From the NCBI RefSeq assembly GCF_036421855.1, contig NZ_JAZGOK010000003.1: a DNA stretch of 64,000 nt. The stretch is one strand, 5' to 3'. The DNA is from Georgenia_B sunbinii (GTDB lineage: Bacteria; Actinomycetota; Actinomycetes; Actinomycetales; Actinomycetaceae). The notes beneath the pieces were generated by a model. That model made no database searches. It had not been told where the DNA came from and worked only from the letters and a program-made list of their open reading frames with translations. Positions 35,023-44,900 of the stretch are shown here, piece by piece (within the stretch, counting starts at the first letter, position 1; each line of letters begins with the position of its first letter). The translations under genes and the position numbers were made by a program.

Positions 35023-36638
35023 CAGGGCACCTGCTCGCTGCGCGACGGATCGTGCTCGGCGTAGAACCGCAGCAGCGACTGCTCGAGCATCGCGCTGCGG
35101 TAGCGGGCACTGGCCCGGTGGTCGTCCATCGGGGTGCCCTCGCCCGCCATGACGGCCGCCGCGGCGACGACGTTCTCCCGGGTCCAGGCCCGGCCGCGCA
35201 GCGCCTCCTCGGTGGCCCCGGCCCGTACCGGGGTGGCGGCGACACCACCGAGGCCGATCCGGATCTCCGTGACGGTGCCGCCGTCGAACCGGGCAGCCAG
35301 CGCGACGGCAACGCTCGAGATGTCGTCGAACCGCCGCTTGGCGATCTTGTGGAACGCGGTGTGCTCGCGCAGCGGCAGCGGGATCCGCACCGCCCGGATG
35401 ATCTCGCCAGGCTCTCGGACCGTCTGGCGGTAGCCGGTGAAGTACTCCGACAGCGCGACCGCGCGCTCCCCGTGGCTGGCGGCCAGGACGAGCGCGGCGT
35501 CCAGCGCGAGGAGGGCCGGGGCGGCGTCCCCGATCGGCGAGGCCGTGCCGAGGTTGCCGCCGAGGGTCGCGCTGTTGCGGATGAGCCGCGAGGCGAACAG
35601 CGGGAACAGCGCGGTGAGCATCGGGACCTGGCCGTCGAGGGCGCGCTCGATCTCCGAGAGTGTCAGCGCCGCGCCGATCTCGATGTGGTCGGCGGCGACG
35701 GTCAGCGTGCGCAGCTCCTCGAGCCGGTCGATCGCCACCAGCCGAGCCGGCCGGGCGTGGCGGATATTGACCTCGACGCCGAGGTCGGTGGCACCGGCGA
35801 CCAGCTGGGCCTCGGGACGCTCGGCAAGCTCGGCGAGCAGCTCGGCCAGCGTGGCGGGGCGCCAGAACTGCGCGCCGCCGACGGCGAGGGACGTGGCGCG
35901 CGGCGCCGGGGCCGGGCGCGCTCGACGCTCCGCCACCGGGTCACCGACGTCCGGGTCGCCGAGCGCGTAGGCGGCGTCGCGGATCGGGCGGTAGCCGGTG
36001 CAACGGCACAGGTTGCCGCTCAGCGCGTGCAGGTCGAAGCCGTTGGGGCCGGTCTCGCCGTGGCCGGCGGGGCGCTGACCATCAGCGGACAGGTGGCCGT
36101 CGGTCTCGCCGTGACCGTCGGTGGACGGATCGTCGTCGCGCGACCGCTGGCCGTCGCTGGAGAGATCGCCGTCGGTCGGCAGGTCGCCGTCGCTCGATGG
36201 CTGGACGTCGTCGGCCGCCAGGCCGACGGGCCGGCGACGCTCGGGCCGGTAGTACTCCGCGGCCATCGCGCAGACGAAGCCCGGCGTGCAGTAGCCGCAC
36301 TGCGAGCCGCCACGGTGGGCCATCTCCCGCTGGACCGGGTGGAGGTTCTCGACCACGCCGGCGCCGGCCGCGGTGCCCAGCCCCTCCGCGGTGATGACCT
36401 CCTGGCCGTCGAGGGCGAGCGCCGGCGGTAGGCAGGCATTGACCGCCGTCCAGCGGGTGCCGGCGTCGCCGTCGGGCCGGGCGACGAGCACCGCGCAGGC
36501 GCCGCACTCGCCCTCGGCGCAGCCCTCCTTGGCGCCGGTGAGACCCTCGGCGCGCAGCCAGTCGAGCAAGGTGGCGTGCACGCCGGTACCGGCGATCTCT
36601 CGGACCCGCCCGTTGACGGTGACCTCAGCTGGACCCAT
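35022..36638 (-). CDS. xdhA: Xanthine dehydrogenase, iron-sulfur/FAD subunit, with a repetitive insertion
   Basis: A 538-residue electron-transfer subunit. The first 2Fe-2S site is EGCAEGECGACAVL (residues about 38-51), the second is QCGYCTPGF (113-121) and CRCTGYRPI (211-219). The FAD domain shows LVAGATDLGVEVN and NSATLGGNLGTASPIGDA. Between CTPG and CRCTG there are about 90 residues, where the family usually has near 35. The excess (about 140-195) is a hydrophilic repeat of S/T-D-G triplets (DGDLPTDGDLSSDG, STDGHGETDGHL). It is in frame and should be a surface loop. First gene of the xdhABC-pucL unit; a complex dyad region lies upstream. Confidence 0.94.
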
Positions 36639-36718
36639 CGCTCACATCCTCGTTGAGCCGTTCCCAGCACCCTAACGCGAACCCCGCCCCGCCGTCGGCC
36701 GAAGACTCCCGCCAGTTG

Positions 36719-36781
36719 GGTCGATCTTCTGGTGCATAGATCGACCGTCACAACGCGACATAAGTACCCAGAGGATCGACC
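36719..36781. promoter_or_regulatory. Triple GGTCGATC half-site region upstream of xdhA
   Basis: GGTCGATCT (36719-36727) is perfectly inverted at 36738-36746, and GGTCGATCTTCTGG (36719-36732) is inverted with one mismatch at 36768-36781. The left arm can pair with only one of the two. It lies 81-143 bases ahead of the xdhA start, suitable for a regulator site or a switching hairpin. A 12-base piece of it, CATAGATCGACC, recurs inverted at 54630-54641. Confidence 0.6.
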
Positions 36782-36892
36782 TATCCGGAGGGTGCGGAGG
36801 GGCGGGTGCGGGCGCCAGCGTCGGCCGCCGGCGCCGGCCCGGCGGCCGGAGCGTCAGACGGCGCTATGGACGGGCCTGCGACCTCGCGGAAC

Positions 36893-37019
36893 TGCGGATG
36901 CCGACATGAAGTCCGCGACCGGCGCGAAGTTCTGCCGCAGTTGCGGCCACAACTTTAGGTTCTCCCAGTATCTGCGGTGCCGTGGCGTCAGTGCCGGTGA
37001 CTTCATGTCGGAATCCGCA
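36893..37019. repeat. 127-bp nested inverted-repeat element (MITE-like or structured RNA)
   Basis: Outer 21-bp arms (36893-36913 and 36999-37019) match at 20 of 21 positions. Inside are ACCGGC/GCCGGT, and then a hairpin AAGTTCTGCCGCA ... TGCGGCCACAACTT. The interior is less G+C-rich than its surroundings. No coding frame, and no clear target-site duplication, is seen. Together with 36719-36781 it occupies the 462-base gap between xdhA and uraH; the rest of that gap shows nothing recognisable. Confidence 0.65.
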
Positions 37020-37100
37020 ACACCTTTGCTCAAGCGGCTGAGCAGTGCCGCGGTGCCGGTCTAGCGCGTCAGCCGAGCCGGTCGGTCACGCCGGGCGCCG

Positions 37101-37439
37101 TCAGGTGCCGCGGTAGGTGGAGTAGGCGAACGGGCTGAGCAGGCAGGGGACGTGGTAGTGGTCCTGGCCCTCCTCGACGACGAAGTCGATGGTCACCGAG
37201 GGGTAGAAGGTCGGGGTGTCCCGGGCGCGGAAGTACTCACCGGTCGCGAAGATGATCCGGTAGGTGCCCGGCGCCAGCCGCGCCGGGCCGAGCGCGCCGC
37301 AGCGGCCGTCGGAGTCGGTGGCGCCGGAGCCCACCTCGGTGACGGCGTCGCCTTCGACCCGCGACAGCGTCACCCCGACGCCCACCGCGGGCGCGCCGGC
37401 GACGGCGTCGAGGACGTGGGTGGTGATGTGTGAGGTCAT
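37101..37439 (-). CDS. uraH: 5-hydroxyisourate hydrolase (transthyretin-like)
   Basis: A 112-residue enzyme hydrolysing 5-hydroxyisourate, the uricase product, to OHCU. Family landmarks are ITTHVLDAVAGAPAVGV near the N-terminus, DGRCGALGPARLAPGTYRI, FYPSVTIDFVV, and the C-terminal signature HYHVPCLLSPFAYSTYRGT, whose YRGT end distinguishes the hydrolase from transthyretin. Its ATG overlaps the uraD stop by four bases (ATGA). Although the same strand continues to xdhA, 462 bases with strong dyads separate them, so xdhA may have its own promoter. Confidence 0.96.
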   Translation of the reverse strand: MTSHITTHVLDAVAGAPAVGVGVTLSRVEGDAVTEVGSGATDSDGRCGALGPARLAPGTYRIIFATGEYFRARDTPTFYPSVTIDFVVEEGQDHYHVPCLLSPFAYSTYRGT

Positions 37440-37936
37440 GCCAGCTCCTCCTGGAGGCGACGGACGGCGATCTCTCGGAGCTGGTCGGCGGTGATCCGGT
37501 GCTCGGTGGCCGGGTCGTTGCCGAGGCGGTGCTCGAGCGCGGCGAGGATCTCGTCGCCGCCGCGGCCGGCGGCCCGGATGAGGAAGACGTGGCCGAACCG
37601 GTCCTCGTAGGCCCGGTTGGCGGCCCGCAGCCGCTCGGCTGTCGTGGCGTCGGTGGCGTCGACCGCGGCCTGTTCGCGGCGCGAGTGCGCGGCGCCGGCG
37701 TCGTCGCCCGCGGGCGGCTCGCCGACGCGCGGGTGGCGCGCGGCCGCGGCGTCGACCTCCTCGTCCGTCCAGGGGTCGGCCGCCGTCCGGGCGGCCGCGA
37801 GCAACGTCCCGACGTCGGTGTACGGCCGCCCGGTCGCCAGCTCCGCGGCCCACCGCGGCACGTCGACGCAGGTGAGGAGCAGACGCCGGGCAGCGTCGTC
37901 GGAGGCGGCGTTGAAGCTCGCCAGTCCCGAGGTCAC
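37436..37936 (-). CDS. uraD: OHCU decarboxylase (2-oxo-4-hydroxy-4-carboxy-5-ureidoimidazoline decarboxylase)
   Basis: A 166-residue protein converting OHCU to (S)-allantoin. The catalytic histidine is in ARHPRVGEPP, and the conserved RFGHVFLIRAAGRGGDEILA is present with the second substrate-binding part; EHRITADQLREIAVRRLQEE closes the helical bundle. GTG 37936 has GGGAGG nine bases upstream. The gene leads a uraD-uraH pair, divergent from the ureidoglycine aminohydrolase gene across 94 bases, which must hold both promoters. Confidence 0.94.
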   Translation of the reverse strand: MTSGLASFNAASDDAARRLLLTCVDVPRWAAELATGRPYTDVGTLLAAARTAADPWTDEEVDAAAARHPRVGEPPAGDDAGAAHSRREQAAVDATDATTAERLRAANRAYEDRFGHVFLIRAAGRGGDEILAALEHRLGNDPATEHRITADQLREIAVRRLQEELA

Positions 37937-38030
37937 GACGTCGGCCTCCCACTAGATTCGAGGAGCGGAGCTGGTGCCACTCTCGTCACCCGCACGCAGG
38001 ACCGCAACCCCCGGCCCGAAAGGACCCCCG

Positions 38031-38885
38031 ATGCCCGAGCCGACGTACTGGTCCACCCACGGCGGCCACCCGCCGCAGACCGACCTGCTGACCGACCGGG
38101 CGATGTTCCGGGAGGCCTACGCCGTCATCCCGCGCGGCAGCCAGCGCGACATCGTCACCTCGAAGCTGCCGTTCTGGGAAGGCACCCGGCTGTGGGTGCT
38201 CGCCCGGCCGCTCACCGGCTTCGCCGAGACCTTCTCGCAGTACCTCATGGAGGTCTCCCCCGGCGGCGGCTCGCAGCGGCCCGAGGACGACCCGGCGGCC
38301 GAGGCCGTGCTGTTCATCCTCGAGGGCGAGCTGACGCTGCGCCTCGACGAGGACGCGCCCGACACCAACGAGCACCGGATGGTCCCGGGCGGCTACGCGT
38401 TCCTCGCGCCCGGCACGCCCTGGTCGGTCCGCAACGACGCCGCCGTGCCCGCCCGCTTCATGTGGATCCGCAAGGCCTACCAGCACGTCGACGGCGTGGC
38501 GGTGCCCGATTCCTTCGTGACCAACGAGCGCGAGGTCGAGCCGGTCGCCATGCCGGGCACCGACGGGCGGTGGGCCACCACCCGGTTCGTCGACCCGGCC
38601 GACGTCCGCCACGACATGCACGTGAACGTCGTGACCTTCCAGCCCGGCGCGATCATCCCGTTCGCCGAGACCCACGTGATGGAGCACGGCATCTACATCC
38701 TCGAGGGGCAGGCGGTGTACCGGCTCAACGAGGACTGGGTGGAGGTGCAGGCGGGAGACTTCATCTGGCTCCGCGCGTTCTGCCCGCAGGCCTGCTACGC
38801 CGGCGGGCCGGGCCCGCTGCGCTACCTGCTGTACAAGGACGTCAACCGGCACGTCCCGCTCGGCCTCGGCGGCATGCACCGCTGA
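38031..38885 (+). CDS. allE: (S)-ureidoglycine aminohydrolase (bicupin)
   Basis: A 284-residue double-cupin enzyme that releases ammonia from ureidoglycine to give ureidoglycolate. The C-terminal cupin carries the AllE signature: RHDMHVNVVTFQPGAIIPF, ETHVMEHGIYILEG, EVQAGDFIWLRAFCPQACYA and LLYKDVNRHVPL; Glu-His-His-Gln type Mn2+ ligands lie in this stretch. The N-terminal cupin (VLFILEGELTLRLDED) is the degenerate partner. AAAGGA lies six bases before ATG 38031. Its substrate comes from allantoate, whose amidohydrolase is not in the window. Confidence 0.93.
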   Translation: MPEPTYWSTHGGHPPQTDLLTDRAMFREAYAVIPRGSQRDIVTSKLPFWEGTRLWVLARPLTGFAETFSQYLMEVSPGGGSQRPEDDPAAEAVLFILEGELTLRLDEDAPDTNEHRMVPGGYAFLAPGTPWSVRNDAAVPARFMWIRKAYQHVDGVAVPDSFVTNEREVEPVAMPGTDGRWATTRFVDPADVRHDMHVNVVTFQPGAIIPFAETHVMEHGIYILEGQAVYRLNEDWVEVQAGDFIWLRAFCPQACYAGGPGPLRYLLYKDVNRHVPLGLGGMHR

Positions 38886-38909
38886 CCGGCGGTGGCGCAC
38901 CGGACCCGT

Positions 38910-40268
38910 TCAACCGCCACGCCGCAGCAACCGCCCGCGCGGCTGCGCGAGGTCGACCTCAACGCCCCGCACGAAGGTGCGGCGGACCACCCCGTGCAGC
39001 GTCCGGCCCTCGTACGGGGTGAGGGGGTTCTTGTGGTGCAGGCGCTGAGCGCGCACGACGAACTGCTCCTCCGGCGCCAGCACGACGAGGTCGGCGTCGT
39101 AACCGACCGCCAGCCGGCCCTTGCCCCGCACCCCGGCCCGGTCGGCGGGCCGGGCCGCCATCCAGTCGACGACCCGCTCCAGGCCGATGCCGCGACGGCG
39201 CGCCTCGGTCCACACGATCGGCAGCCCGAGCTGGATCGAGGAGATGCCGCCCCACGCGGCCCCGAAGTCGCCGTCGTCGAGGTGCTTGAGGTCCGGCGTC
39301 GACGGCGAGTGGTCGCTGGCGATGTACTCGATCGTGCCGTCGAGCAGCCCCTCCCACAGCGCCTCCCGGTTGGCCGACTCGCGGATCGGCGGGCAGCACT
39401 TGAAGGCGGTGGCGCCGGCGGGGACGTCCTCGGCGACGAGCGTGAGGTAGTGCGGGCAGGTCTCCGCGGTGAGGTCGACGCCGTCGTGCTGGGCCGCGCG
39501 GATCACCGGCAGCGAGTCGGCGGAGGAGAGGTGGACGATGTGGCTGCGCGCACCGGTCCGCCGGGTGCGCTCGACGACCTCGGCGACGGCGCCGTCCTCG
39601 GTCTGCCGGGGGCGCGAGGCCAGGTAGTGCCGGTAGTCGCGGTCCGGCGTGCTCGCCGGCCCGAGGACCGCTCCGGGGTGCTCCGCGTGCACGATCATCA
39701 TCGCGCCGAGGCGGGCCAGCGCCGTCAGGAAGGTCTCGAGCTCGTCGAGCTCGAGGTGGGGGAACTCGTGGACGCCGGAGGGCAGCAGGAAGCACTTGAA
39801 GCCGAAGACGCCGTCGTCGTGCAGCGCGCGGAGCTCGCCGAGGTTGGTGGGCACCGCCCCGCCCCAGAACCCGACGTCGACGAACACCTGCGGGGCGGCG
39901 ACGCGACGCTTGAGTGCCAGCGCCGCCGCGTCCACTGTGGCCGGCACGGAGTTCAGCGGCATGTCGAGGATCGAGGTGACGCCGCCGGCGGCTGCGGCGC
40001 GGGTGGCGCTGGCGAACCCCTCCCAGTCGGTCCGGCCGGGCTCGTTGACGTGCACGTGGGCGTCGACGAGCCCGGGGATGAGCGCCTCGTCGCGGGCCAG
40101 CTCGATGACGGTGCGCCCGGGCAGGCCGGTGCCGAGCGGCTCGACGGCGGTGATCACGCCGTCGACCACGCCCACCTCCCGGGGCGCGACGCCGTCGGGG
40201 CCGACGACCCGGGTGCCGCGCACGACGAGGTCGAACCGGTCACCGGTGGTGGACTCCCGCGAGGCCAT
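38910..40268 (-). CDS. allB: Allantoinase
   Basis: A 452-residue cyclic amidohydrolase opening the hydantoin ring of allantoin to allantoate. The metal-binding HxH is in VDAHVHVNEPGRTDWEGF; the carboxylated-Lys region is GFKCFLLPSGVHEFPHL; further ligands lie in IVHAEHPGA, HIVHLSSADS and YIASDHSPSTPDLK. The C-terminal KNPLTPYEGRTLHGVVRRTF is typical for AllB within the dihydroorotase superfamily. It starts 12 bases after the malate synthase stop, implying an aceB-allB operon, and converges with allE. Confidence 0.94.
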   Translation of the reverse strand: MASRESTTGDRFDLVVRGTRVVGPDGVAPREVGVVDGVITAVEPLGTGLPGRTVIELARDEALIPGLVDAHVHVNEPGRTDWEGFASATRAAAAGGVTSILDMPLNSVPATVDAAALALKRRVAAPQVFVDVGFWGGAVPTNLGELRALHDDGVFGFKCFLLPSGVHEFPHLELDELETFLTALARLGAMMIVHAEHPGAVLGPASTPDRDYRHYLASRPRQTEDGAVAEVVERTRRTGARSHIVHLSSADSLPVIRAAQHDGVDLTAETCPHYLTLVAEDVPAGATAFKCCPPIRESANREALWEGLLDGTIEYIASDHSPSTPDLKHLDDGDFGAAWGGISSIQLGLPIVWTEARRRGIGLERVVDWMAARPADRAGVRGKGRLAVGYDADLVVLAPEEQFVVRAQRLHHKNPLTPYEGRTLHGVVRRTFVRGVEVDLAQPRGRLLRRGG

Positions 40269-40280
40269 CGGCGGGCCCGG

Positions 40281-41885
40281 TCAGGGCATCCGCTCGTAGG
40301 CCGGCAGGGTAAGGAAGTCGGCGTAGTCGTCGGCCACGGCGACGGCGAGGAAGGTCTGCTTCGCCTCCTCGTAGTCGCCCGGCTGCCCCGGCAGCGCGGC
40401 GATCTCCTCCTCGACCACCCGGCCGACGAGCTCGCGGGTGACCAGCTCGCCGGTGTCGGCCAGCGTGATCTCGTTGTGCAACCACTGCCAGACCTGCGAG
40501 CGGGAGATCTCCGCGGTGGCGGCGTCCTCCATGAGGTTGAAGATCGCCACCGCGCCCTGCCCGGCCAGCCACGACCGCAGGTACTGGATGCCCACCGAGA
40601 CGTTGCTCCGCAGCCCCGCCTCGGTCACCTCGCCGGGCGTGGAGCGGACGTCGAGCAGCTGCGCCGCGGTGACCGTGACGTCCTCGCGGGTGTTGTCGAT
40701 CTGGTTCGGCCGGTCGCCGAGCACGGCGGTGAAGACCTCCGCGCACAGGTCGACCATGCCGGGGTGCGCCACCCACGAGCCGTCGAAGCCGTCGGTTGCC
40801 TCGCGGGTCTTGTCCTCGCGGACCTTGGCGAACGCGGTCTGGTTCACCGCCTCGTCGCGGCTGGGGATGAACGCCGCCATCCCACCCATCGCGTGCGCGC
40901 CGCGCTTGTGGCAGGTGCGCACCAGCAGCTCGGTGTAGGCGCGCATGAACGGCACCGTCATCGTCACCGCGTTGCGGTCAGGCAGCACGAAGTCCCGCCC
41001 GCGAGTCCGGAAGCTCTTGATCACCGAGAACATGTAGTCCCACCGGCCGGCGTTGAGCCCCGCGGAGTGCTCGCGCAGCTCGTAGAGGATCTCCTCCATC
41101 TCGAACGCCGCCGGGTAGGTCTCGATGAGCACGGTTGCCCGGATGGTGCCCCGCGGGATGCCCAGCAGGTCCTGCCCGATCTCGAACGCCTCGTTCCACA
41201 GCCGGGCCTCGAGGTGCGACTCGAGCTTGGGCAGGTAGAAGTACGGGCCCTGCCCCTTCTCGATCTGCCGCCGCCCGGCGGTGGCCAGGTAGAGCGCGAA
41301 GTCCACGAGCGCCCCCGACGTGCGCTCGCCGTCGACCAGCAGGTGCTTCTCCGGCAGGTGCAAGCCGCGGGGACGCACGATGATGGTGGCCAGTTCCTCA
41401 TCGGGACGCAGCGCGTAGCGCTTGCCATTCTCCGCGGTGAAGTCGATGGCGCGGTTGATCGCGTCGAGCAGGTTGAGCTGGCCACCGACCACCGACTCCC
41501 ACCGCGGCGTGTTCGCGTCCTCCTGGTCCGCCAACCAGGCTCTCGCGCCGGAGTTCAGCGCGTTGACCGTCATCTTCCGGTCGGTCGGGCCGGTGATCTC
41601 CACCCGCCGGTCGACCAGGCCCGGCGCCGGCGGAGCGACCCGCCAGGAGGCGTCCTCGCGGATGCCCGCCGTCTCGGGCAGGAAGTCCAGCGTGCCGCCG
41701 TCGGCCAGCGCCGCGACCCGCCGTCGTCGTGCCTCGAGCAGCTCGCGGCGCCGGGCGTCCAGCCGGCGGTGCAACGTCGCGACCAGCTCGAGCGCGGTGG
41801 GCGTGAGCACCTGCTCGTACCGCTCACCGGACTCACCGGTCACACGCACGCCGTCGGGAACGTCCACGTCAGCCACCTTCGCCAT
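40281..41885 (-). CDS. aceB: Malate synthase A
   Basis: A 534-residue enzyme joining glyoxylate and acetyl-CoA to malate. Family sequences are LADQEDANTPRWESVVGGQL, IVRPRGLHLPEKHLLVDGE, PYFYLPKLESHLEARLWNE, VLIETYPAAFEMEEILYELR, GRWDYMFSVIKSF and FDGSWVAHPGMVDL; the catalytic Arg, Glu and Asp regions are intact. It is first in an operon with allantoinase. In Streptomyces a malate synthase gene is likewise part of the allantoin regulon (established knowledge), so this copy most likely serves glyoxylate from purines rather than the general glyoxylate shunt; no isocitrate lyase is nearby. Confidence 0.96.
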   Translation of the reverse strand: MAKVADVDVPDGVRVTGESGERYEQVLTPTALELVATLHRRLDARRRELLEARRRRVAALADGGTLDFLPETAGIREDASWRVAPPAPGLVDRRVEITGPTDRKMTVNALNSGARAWLADQEDANTPRWESVVGGQLNLLDAINRAIDFTAENGKRYALRPDEELATIIVRPRGLHLPEKHLLVDGERTSGALVDFALYLATAGRRQIEKGQGPYFYLPKLESHLEARLWNEAFEIGQDLLGIPRGTIRATVLIETYPAAFEMEEILYELREHSAGLNAGRWDYMFSVIKSFRTRGRDFVLPDRNAVTMTVPFMRAYTELLVRTCHKRGAHAMGGMAAFIPSRDEAVNQTAFAKVREDKTREATDGFDGSWVAHPGMVDLCAEVFTAVLGDRPNQIDNTREDVTVTAAQLLDVRSTPGEVTEAGLRSNVSVGIQYLRSWLAGQGAVAIFNLMEDAATAEISRSQVWQWLHNEITLADTGELVTRELVGRVVEEEIAALPGQPGDYEEAKQTFLAVAVADDYADFLTLPAYERMP

Positions 41886-41935
41886 CGGGGAAAGCGCGCG
41901 CCTCTTCAGCCGAGCGTAGGTGAGAATGGGTCATC

Positions 41936-44900
41936 GTGAGCAGTGTAGAGAACGTCGCAGCCGCCGGGGACCGGCAGCCCCGGGGCGACCGACGCCCCGC
42001 GGGCGCCGGCCAGCGACGCCGTGGTGGCGGGCGGGGCCGCACCGGGACCCGGCGCCCCCGCGAGCACCGCGGCTTCACCGAGGAGCAGCTCGCCGCTCGG
42101 CGCGCGGCACTGCCGACGATCACCTACCCGGAGCAGCTCCCGGTGTCCGCCCGCCGCGAGGAGATCGCCGAGGCCATCGCGCAGAACCAGGTCGTCATCG
42201 TCGCGGGCGAGACCGGCTCGGGCAAGACCACCCAGCTGCCGAAGATCTGCCTCGAGCTCGGCCGCGGAATCACCGGCCAGATCGGCCACACCCAGCCGCG
42301 CCGGATCGCCGCGCGCACGGTGGCCGAGCGGATCGCCGAGGAGCTCGGCGTCCAGCTCGGCGGCGCCGTCGGCTACCAGGTGCGGTTCACCGACGAGGTC
42401 GGCCCGACGACGCTGGTCAAGCTGATGACCGACGGCATCCTGCTCGCCGAGATCCAGCGCGACCCGATGCTGCGTCAGTACGACACGATCATCGTCGACG
42501 AGGCGCACGAACGGTCGCTGAACATCGACTTCATCCTCGGCTACCTCGCCCAGCTGCTCCCCCGCCGGCCCGACCTCAAGGTCGTCATCACCTCGGCGAC
42601 GATCGACTCAGCACGGTTCGCCGCCCACTTCAGCGCGCCGCCGCCGGTGGACGACGGCGAGCGCGTGCCGGCCCCGGTCGTCGAGGTCTCCGGGCGTACC
42701 TTCCCGGTCGAGCTGCGCTACCGCCCGCTCGTGCCCGACCTCGAGGAGGACGACGGCGGGACCTCGGCCCCGGCCGCTACGGACGCCGACGCGCTCGACC
42801 AGCCGACCGCGATCTGCCGGGCGGTCGACGAGCTCGTCGCCGAGGGACCGGGCGACATCCTCGTGTTCCTCTCCGGCGAGCGCGAGATCCGCGACACCGA
42901 GGTCGCGCTCGCCGAGCACCTCGGGCCGCGCTACCTCGGCCGCGGGGACGCCGACCGCCCCGGCGTCATCGAGGTCGTCCCGCTGTATGCCCGGCTGTCC
43001 GCGGCCGAGCAGCACCGGGTGTTCCGCACCAGCCGCCACCGCCGGGTGGTGCTCGCCACCAACGTGGCAGAGACCTCGCTGACGGTGCCGGGGATCCGCT
43101 ACGTCGTCGACCCGGGGACGGCGCGGATCTCGCGCTACTCCAGCCGGACCAAGGTGCAGCGGCTGCCGATCGAGCCGGTCTCCCAGGCGAGCGCGAACCA
43201 GCGGTCGGGGCGGTGCGGGCGCGTCGCGGACGGCATCGCGATCCGGCTGTACTCCCGCGCGGACTTCGAGTCCCGCCCGGAGTACACCGAGCCGGAGATC
43301 CTGCGGACCTCGCTGGCCTCGGTCATCCTGCAGATGGCCTCGCTCGGGCTGGGCGACATCGAGCGGTTCCCGTTCGTCGACATGCCCGACACCCGCGCGG
43401 TGCGCGACGGCATCCAGCTGCTCACCGAGATCGGCGCGCTCGACGGCGGGCAGCCGGCCGCGGACGGCGGGCCCCGGCTGACCCCGGTCGGGCGCCAGCT
43501 CGCCCGGCTGCCGATCGACCCGCGGCTGGGGCGGATGCTGCTCGAGGCGGAGAAGCTGGGCTGCGCCGCCGAGGTGATGGTGATCGTCGCCGCGCTCAGC
43601 CTGCAGGACGTCCGCGAGCGCCCCGCGGACCACCAGCAGGCGGCGGACGAGAAGCACCGCCGGTTCACCGACCCGACCTCGGACTTCCTCGCCTACCTCA
43701 ACCTGTGGCGCTACCTGCGGATCCAGCAGCGCGACCTGTCCGGCTCGGCGTTCCGGCGGCTGTGCCGCGCGGAGTTCCTCAACTACCTGCGGGTGCGCGA
43801 GTGGCAGGACGTCGTCACCCAGCTGCGGCAGCTGGCCAAGCCGCTCGGGCTGACGATGCGGCCGCTGTCGCTGCCGAGCACCGCCGAGACGGCCGGCGAC
43901 CCGGTCGGCGCGGCCCTCGCCCTCGGGCAGTCCGCCGACACCCCGAGCGCCGACGCGATCCACCAGGCGATGCTCGTCGGGCTGCTGTCGAACCTCGGCA
44001 GCTACGACGAGCGGCGCCGGGAGTACCTCGGCGCGCGCGGCACCCGGTTCGTGGCATGGCCCGGCTCGGGGCTGGCGCGCAAGCGGTACGAGTGGGTGAT
44101 GGCGGCCGAGCTGGTGGAGACCTCCCGGCTGTTCGCGCGCACCATCGCGCGGATCCAGCCGTCCTGGGTGGAGCCGGCCGCCGCGCACCTGGTGAAGAAG
44201 GTGCACTCCGAGCCGCACTGGTCCACCAAGCAGGGCGCCGCGATGGTGCACGAGAAGGTGCTGCTCTACGGCATGACCCTGGTGGCCGACCGCACCGTGC
44301 TGCTGGCCAGTGTCGATGACGCCGACTCCCGGGCGCTGGCACGGGAGATGTTCATCCGCCACGCGCTGGTCGAGGGCCAGTGGCGCACCCACCACAAGTT
44401 CTTCGCCCACAACCGGGCGATGCTCGAGGAGGTAGCGGAGCTGGAGAACCGCACCCGCCGCCGCGACCTCGTGCTCGACGAGAACGGGCTCTACGACTTC
44501 TACGACGAGCGGCTGCCAGACTCCGCGGTCAGCGCCCGGCACTTCGACTCGTGGTGGAAGAAGCAGCGCCACGAGCAGCCCGAGCTGCTCACCTTCACCC
44601 GGGAGCTACTGCTCGGCGAGCGCAGTGACGTCTCCGCCGGGGACTTTCCCGACACCTGGCAGCAGGGCGACCTCACGCTGCCGCTCACCTACCAGTTCGA
44701 GCCGGGCACCGCGGCCGACGGCGTCACCCTCCACGTCCCGATCAGCGTGCTCGGCCGGCTGCGGCCCGACGGCTTCGACTGGATGGTCCCCGGCCTGCTG
44801 CCCGAGCTCACCGTCGCCACGATCCGCGCGCTGCCGAAGAAGGTGCGGGTCCAGCTGGTGCCGGCACCCGACGTCGCGGCGGAGGTCCTCACGATGCTGC

